From CALGTL01 sp963579135 (lineage in GTDB: Bacteria; Chloroflexota; Dehalococcoidia; Lucifugimonadales; Australimonadaceae), in contig CAUZFB010000016.1 of assembly GCA_963579135.1 (NCBI GenBank), positions 1 to 46,442 on the forward strand: 46,442 nt of DNA. Direction: 5' to 3'. The translations under genes were made by a program, and so were the position numbers. Every line of letters starts with the position of its first letter. The stretch's first letter is position 1. Shown one piece after another: positions 42,845 through 46,442 of the stretch. Below the pieces are notes generated by a model that had not been told where the DNA came from, searched no databases, and was given only the letters and a program-made list of their open reading frames with translations.

Positions 42845-43212
42845 AGATCCCTGCTTTCCTCCTTCGGCGGCTCTACGTGAAGGGCAGCCTCGCCACCACG
42901 CCGGACGGGTTCGAGTTCCAGATACGTAACAAGCTTGGGTCGGGCTATGCCCGCAGACTGTTACCGCTGATCCTCAACGGCGAAGAGCTGGATATGGCCA
43001 GCACCACGTTCGAGATCGACGGGAAAGTGGTGGCGTTCGACGCAGTATCCAACGACACTCCGTTCACTCTCGCGATGAACAAAACCACGACGATTGCCTA
43101 CAGTGGTGGCGCCATCGCCGAGGGCGAGCACAAAGTTGGCATGCGCTTCGAAGTGGCGGGCCTTGGAGAGTTAGGCTTCGATTTCTCCGACACAGCATCG
43201 GCCAAAGGCTAG
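42841..43212 (+). CDS. Small protein of unknown function
   Basis: The 123-aa protein is not assigned to a family I can name. It starts 'MKIPAFLLRRLYVKGSLATTPDGFEFQIRNKLGSGYARRLLPLILNG' and ends with a beta-rich 'GMRFEVAGLGELGFDFSDT'. It has no Cys, signal peptide or membrane segment. The basic amphipathic N-terminus could contact membrane or phospholipid. An ATGA overlap joins it to the aldolase gene, and the SDR gene follows eight bases later, so it is expressed with both. Confidence 0.7.
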   Translation: MKIPAFLLRRLYVKGSLATTPDGFEFQIRNKLGSGYARRLLPLILNGEELDMASTTFEIDGKVVAFDAVSNDTPFTLAMNKTTTIAYSGGAIAEGEHKVGMRFEVAGLGELGFDFSDTASAKG

Positions 43213-43220
43213 CGGTAGGG

Positions 43221-44195
43221 ATGCCCACGACGCCTAGCCCGCGCGTGGTCGCCGTGACGGGCGCCTCTGGATACATCGGCGAGCGCATAGTGAACCGGCT
43301 GCTCGCCGAGCCATCCATCGCGCGAGTCATCGGCATCGACGTCAAGCCATCGCGGGCCGACCACGAAAAACTGACGTCGGTGGTAAGCGACGTCATAGCC
43401 CCATTGGATACACTGTTTAAGAGCAACCAGGTCGACACCGTCGTCCATCTCGCATTCGTGCTACGCCAGCTTCGCGATCCAAACGAGAGTCACCGGATTA
43501 ACGTGGGCGGCGCCTCCAACGTGCTATCAGCCAGCAAGGCGGCCGGTGTTTCGCGCATCGTGCTGATGTCCAGCGCCACCGTCTACGGCCCCCACTCTGA
43601 CAATGACCATCTGCTGACCGAAGACGCACCGTTACGGCCTCCGCCAGCGTTCAACTACGCCAACGACAAAGCGATGGTGGAGCGGCTCTACCGCAACTAC
43701 GGCCGTCAGGGCCAGGGCACACAAGTGTCGATCCTACGGGGGTGCGTGGTGATGGGGCCCATGGTTGATAACTTCATTACACAGGCGTTGAACAAGCCTG
43801 CCCTGATTGCCGTGGGGCGCGACGACCCAGAGATGCAATTCGTCCATGAAGAGGACCTCACGGAGGTCCTGTGGCGCTTCGTCAGTGAGCCACACCCAGG
43901 CACGTTCAACATCGCAGGACCCGGCACTGTGGCCTGGTCGGAGGTGGTTAAGATGGCGCACAAGCGGCTGCTGCGCCTTCCCGCACCCCTCGCCTACGGC
44001 CTGACCAACCTGACGTGGCGATTGCGCCTCCAGAACGACGCGCCCGGCGTGGGGTTGGACTACATCCGCTGGCCGTGGATCGTAAGCACCGACCGCATCG
44101 AGAAAGAATTGGGCTTCACGTTCAACCATTCCTCGCGTGCAGCAGTCGAATCCTACCTCGGCGAGCCACCCTGGCCCCACGCCAGCGCGCGTTGA
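43221..44195 (+). CDS. NAD-dependent epimerase/dehydratase (extended SDR)
   Basis: The 324-aa protein starts 'VVAVTGASGYIGERIVNRLLAEPSIARVIGIDVK' (Rossmann site) and has 'LMSSATVYGPHSDN' and 'FNYANDKAMVERLYRNYG'. At the active site the usual Tyr-x-x-x-Lys reads Y-A-N-D-K, so both residues are kept. It acts on a sugar or sugar-like substrate as an epimerase or dehydrogenase. It is the second SDR of the long plus-strand block, after hpnA, and its stop overlaps the -35 box of the suf promoter, which marks the block's end. Confidence 0.85.
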   Translation: MPTTPSPRVVAVTGASGYIGERIVNRLLAEPSIARVIGIDVKPSRADHEKLTSVVSDVIAPLDTLFKSNQVDTVVHLAFVLRQLRDPNESHRINVGGASNVLSASKAAGVSRIVLMSSATVYGPHSDNDHLLTEDAPLRPPPAFNYANDKAMVERLYRNYGRQGQGTQVSILRGCVVMGPMVDNFITQALNKPALIAVGRDDPEMQFVHEEDLTEVLWRFVSEPHPGTFNIAGPGTVAWSEVVKMAHKRLLRLPAPLAYGLTNLTWRLRLQNDAPGVGLDYIRWPWIVSTDRIEKELGFTFNHSSRAAVESYLGEPPWPHASAR

Positions 44196-44221
44196 CACCC
44201 GTCCGCGTGGGGCCTTAGCAT
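44192..44221 (+). promoter_or_regulatory. Sigma70-type promoter for sufBC
   Basis: A consensus TTGACA (44192-44197), an 18-bp spacer and TAGCAT (44216-44221, 4/6) precede sufB by about 150 bases. The -35 overlaps the stop codon of the upstream SDR gene. The leader of about 145 bases could carry iron-sulfur control, but no known operator is recognisable. Confidence 0.5.
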
Positions 44222-44371
44222 ATTGTCGATGCGAATGGTCAACAATTAATCGCGCCATCACGCTGAACACTCTGTGCATCGAACGACTGTCGGTTGATGC
44301 GCATTCCCCCAAGGCTCATCAATCAGCCGACCCTTCTCCGACCAACCCGGGGACGAAAGAGCCTAAGCCGC

Positions 44372-45829
44372 ATGGCCACAAGTAACCAAGAGATCCAGAG
44401 CGTCGCGGACGGACAGTACCTCTACGGCTGGGCCACGGACGTGGAAGAGGAATCGGCTCCTCCCGGTCTCAGCGAAGAGATCGTCCGGTGGATCTCCGCG
44501 AAGAAAGGCGAGCCCGAATGGCTGATGGAGTGGCGCCTAAGGGCACTCCGCCACTTCTTCAAGTTGGTTGAAGAGAATCAGAACCCCGAGTGGGCCAATC
44601 TCAAGATTCCGTCGATCGACCTACAGGCGATCTCCTACTACGCTGCACCCAAACCCAAACTTGAGCTTGAGAGCCTAGACGAGGTGGATGCGGAGATACT
44701 GAAAACCTACGAGAAGCTGGGCATCCCGCTCGAGGAGCAGAAGCGCCTCGCGGGCGTCGCCGTCGACGCCATCTTCGACAGCGTGTCTGTCGCCAACACC
44801 GCGAAGGAGTCGCTGAAGAAGTACGGAATCATCTTCTCGTCGGTATCCGAAGCAGTCAAAGAGCACCCGGAATTGGTCAAGAAATACCTAGGCTCCGTGG
44901 TCCCTTACTCCGACAACTACTGGGCAGCCCTCAACTCCGCCGTCTTCTCCGATGGCTCATTCGTCTACATCCCGCCCGGCGTACGTTGCCCACTGGAGCT
45001 TTCTACCTACTTCCGCATTAACGCGCAGGGCTCGGGCCAGTTCGAGCGCACGGTGATCATCGCGGACAAGGGCTCCTACGTGAGCTACTTGGAGGGATGC
45101 TCGGCCCCCATGCGTGACGAGAACCAGCTACACGCTGCGGTTGTAGAGCTGGTGGCGCTGGACGACGCCGAGATCAAGTACTCGACGATTCAGAACTGGT
45201 ACCCCGGCAACGACGAGGGCGTTGGTGGGATTTACAACTTCGTAACCAAGCGCGGCAAGTGCGCCGGGCGGTCATCCAAGATCTCGTGGACCCAGGTGGA
45301 GACGGGCTCTGCCATCACCTGGAAGTACCCCAGCGTCATCCTCCAAGGCGACAACTCGATCGGCGAGTTCTACTCCGTCGCGCTGACCAAGGGACGCATG
45401 CAGGCCGACACAGGCACGAAGATGCATCACCTGGGGAAGAACACGTCGAGCACCATCATCTCCAAGGGCATCTCAGCCGGCCAGGGCCAGAACACTTATC
45501 GTGGGCTGGTGCAGGTGGGCACGAAGGCCGAGAACGCACGCAACTTCACGCGATGCGATTCACTCCTAATCGGCGACCGCTGCGGTGCACACACAGTGCC
45601 GTACGTCGAGGTCAAGAACAGCTCATCTAGCGTTGAGCACGAGGCCTCGACCACCAAGGTCAGCGAGGAGCAGATCTTCTACTGTCAGCAGCGTGGCCTC
45701 TCGCCTGAAGACGCGCAATCCGTCATCATCAATGGCTTCGTCCGCGACGTCGTGCGGCGGTTACCGCTGGAGTTCGCAGTCGAAGCCAATCGCCTGCTTG
45801 AAATCAACCTGGAAGGTGCCGTCGGCTAA
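44372..45829 (+). CDS. sufB: SufB, Fe-S cluster assembly scaffold subunit
   Basis: The 485-aa protein is a full SufB: 'SVVPYSDNYWAALNSAVFSDGSFVYIPPGVRCPLELSTYFRIN', 'KGSYVSYLEGCSAP', 'KYSTIQNWYPG', 'GKCAGRSSKISWTQVETGSAITWKYPS' and 'SSVEHEASTTKVSEEQIFYCQQRGLS' are its standard blocks, including the conserved Cys in 'YLEGCSAP'. SufB forms the SufBC2D scaffold, which assembles iron-sulfur clusters. The ATG at 44372 gives the family start (MATSNQEIQS). sufC abuts directly. Iron-sulfur supply fits the radical SAM enzymes in this window but is a housekeeping role. Confidence 0.95.
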   Translation: MATSNQEIQSVADGQYLYGWATDVEEESAPPGLSEEIVRWISAKKGEPEWLMEWRLRALRHFFKLVEENQNPEWANLKIPSIDLQAISYYAAPKPKLELESLDEVDAEILKTYEKLGIPLEEQKRLAGVAVDAIFDSVSVANTAKESLKKYGIIFSSVSEAVKEHPELVKKYLGSVVPYSDNYWAALNSAVFSDGSFVYIPPGVRCPLELSTYFRINAQGSGQFERTVIIADKGSYVSYLEGCSAPMRDENQLHAAVVELVALDDAEIKYSTIQNWYPGNDEGVGGIYNFVTKRGKCAGRSSKISWTQVETGSAITWKYPSVILQGDNSIGEFYSVALTKGRMQADTGTKMHHLGKNTSSTIISKGISAGQGQNTYRGLVQVGTKAENARNFTRCDSLLIGDRCGAHTVPYVEVKNSSSSVEHEASTTKVSEEQIFYCQQRGLSPEDAQSVIINGFVRDVVRRLPLEFAVEANRLLEINLEGAVG

Positions 45830-46441
45830 ATGCTAGAGATAACTGACTTGCACGCCGAAGTCGCCGGCATCGAGATACTCAAGGGAGTGAACCTGCACGT
45901 GGGTGCAGGTGAGGTTCATGCCATCATGGGGCCCAATGGCTCAGGCAAGAGCACGCTCGCTAACGTCATCGCGGGCAACCCGTCGTACCGCGTAACCGCG
46001 GGCACCATTGAGTTCGAAGGCGAGGACCTTGCCACCATCGCACCCGAAGAACGGGCGCGCCGTGGCGTGTTCCTATCCTTCCAGCACCCCGTGGAGATTC
46101 CCGGTCTGCGCATGGACCACTTCATCCGCGCAGGCTACAACGCCGTGATGAAAAGCCAAGGGGAAGACCAGCTCGACCCTCTCAAGTTCGACCGCCTGAT
46201 CCGAGCCAAGGCCAAGGTCGTTGAGATGGACGCGACGCTCACCAAGCGCGCCGTCAACGAGGGGTTCTCCGGTGGTGAGAAGAAGCGCAACGAGATACTT
46301 CAGATGGCGGTCTTAGAGCCCAAGCTCCGCATCCTCGACGAGATTGATTCCGGCCTCGACATCGACGCTCTCCGCAGCGTGGCTTCCAGCATCAACGAGC
46401 TGATGTCACCTGACAAAGCGACCCTCCTTGTGACCCATTAA
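45830..46441 (+). CDS. sufC: SufC ATPase, frame ends early at window edge
   Basis: The 203-aa reading frame covers most of SufC: Walker A 'GPNGSGKST' (34-42), the Q-loop 'FLSFQHPVEIPG', the ABC signature 'FSGGEKKRNEI' and Walker B with 'LDEIDSGLDIDAL'. It ends at 'TLLVTH' with a TAA one base before the window end. SufC normally continues about 45-50 residues past this H-loop His. The TAA may be a true truncation, a frameshift, or an error at a contig edge (CATTAAG where CAT-TAC-CAG would be usual). SufC drives SufBD conformational change with ATP. Confidence 0.88.
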   Translation: MLEITDLHAEVAGIEILKGVNLHVGAGEVHAIMGPNGSGKSTLANVIAGNPSYRVTAGTIEFEGEDLATIAPEERARRGVFLSFQHPVEIPGLRMDHFIRAGYNAVMKSQGEDQLDPLKFDRLIRAKAKVVEMDATLTKRAVNEGFSGGEKKRNEILQMAVLEPKLRILDEIDSGLDIDALRSVASSINELMSPDKATLLVTH

Positions 46442-46442
46442 G

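Overview
The window is a GC-rich bacterial chromosomal segment (46,442 bases) densely packed with genes. There is no phage, plasmid, insertion sequence or CRISPR array. The gene set is a complete hopanoid pathway with shc, CoA-transferase/thiolase-like/DUF35/amidohydrolase catabolic genes, a MmgE/PrpD protein, bicupin and M20 proteins, an orphan tricarboxylate-type binding lipoprotein with a long Thr/Pro linker, and sufB-sufC. It resembles free-living Chloroflexota (SAR202/Dehalococcoidia-like) genomes, but no rRNA or taxonomic marker is present, so this placement is an inference of moderate confidence.

Layout. (1) 118-3956: MFS exporter, an Asp-box propeller protein, a SnoaL-like protein with a good promoter and operator-like palindrome, and an aldo/keto reductase. 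(2) 4015-10599, minus strand: a surface-glycan operon (methyltransferase, GT4, RmlC-like, SDR, B12 radical SAM, RmlD, GT2). (3) 10796-14551, plus strand: nitroreductase followed by a strong intrinsic terminator, a bicupin protein, and MmgE/PrpD. (4) 14569-19606, minus strand: a tightly coupled four-gene operon (amidohydrolase, DUF35 protein, Cys-less thiolase-like protein, double CaiB/BaiF CoA-transferase) that looks like CoA-thioester catabolism with a retro-aldolase-type step. (5) 20034-21338: a TTT/Bug-type lipoprotein whose predicted promoter is overlapped by a perfect 24-bp palindrome and which is followed by a perfect 32-bp palindrome. (6) 21780-27182: a possible 47-aa peptide gene, a CAU tRNA, a membrane protein with a Clp N-domain but no ATPase, fumC, a GyrI-like protein, an M20 peptidase and a DinB-like protein with a degenerate metal site.

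(7) 27346-44195, plus strand: the main block. Prenyl synthase, hpnH, a 116-aa unknown, hpnG, hpnA, shc, yjbQ, hpnC, hpnD and hpnE are followed, mostly by overlapping or abutting junctions, by a PGDH-like protein that has lost two of three catalytic residues, an EamA transporter, an FGGY sugar kinase, an MFS transporter, a class II aldolase, a 123-aa unknown and an SDR epimerase. Together these can make FPP, convert it to squalene (HpnD, HpnC, HpnE), cyclise it (Shc), add adenosine (HpnH) and remove adenine (HpnG). The sugar-type genes behind them could act on the resulting ribosyl-type side chain, or could be an unrelated sugar module sharing the transcript. This extended cluster is the best candidate here for an undescribed system.

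(8) 44372-46441: sufB and sufC behind a recognisable sigma70-type promoter. The sufC frame stops early, right at the window edge.
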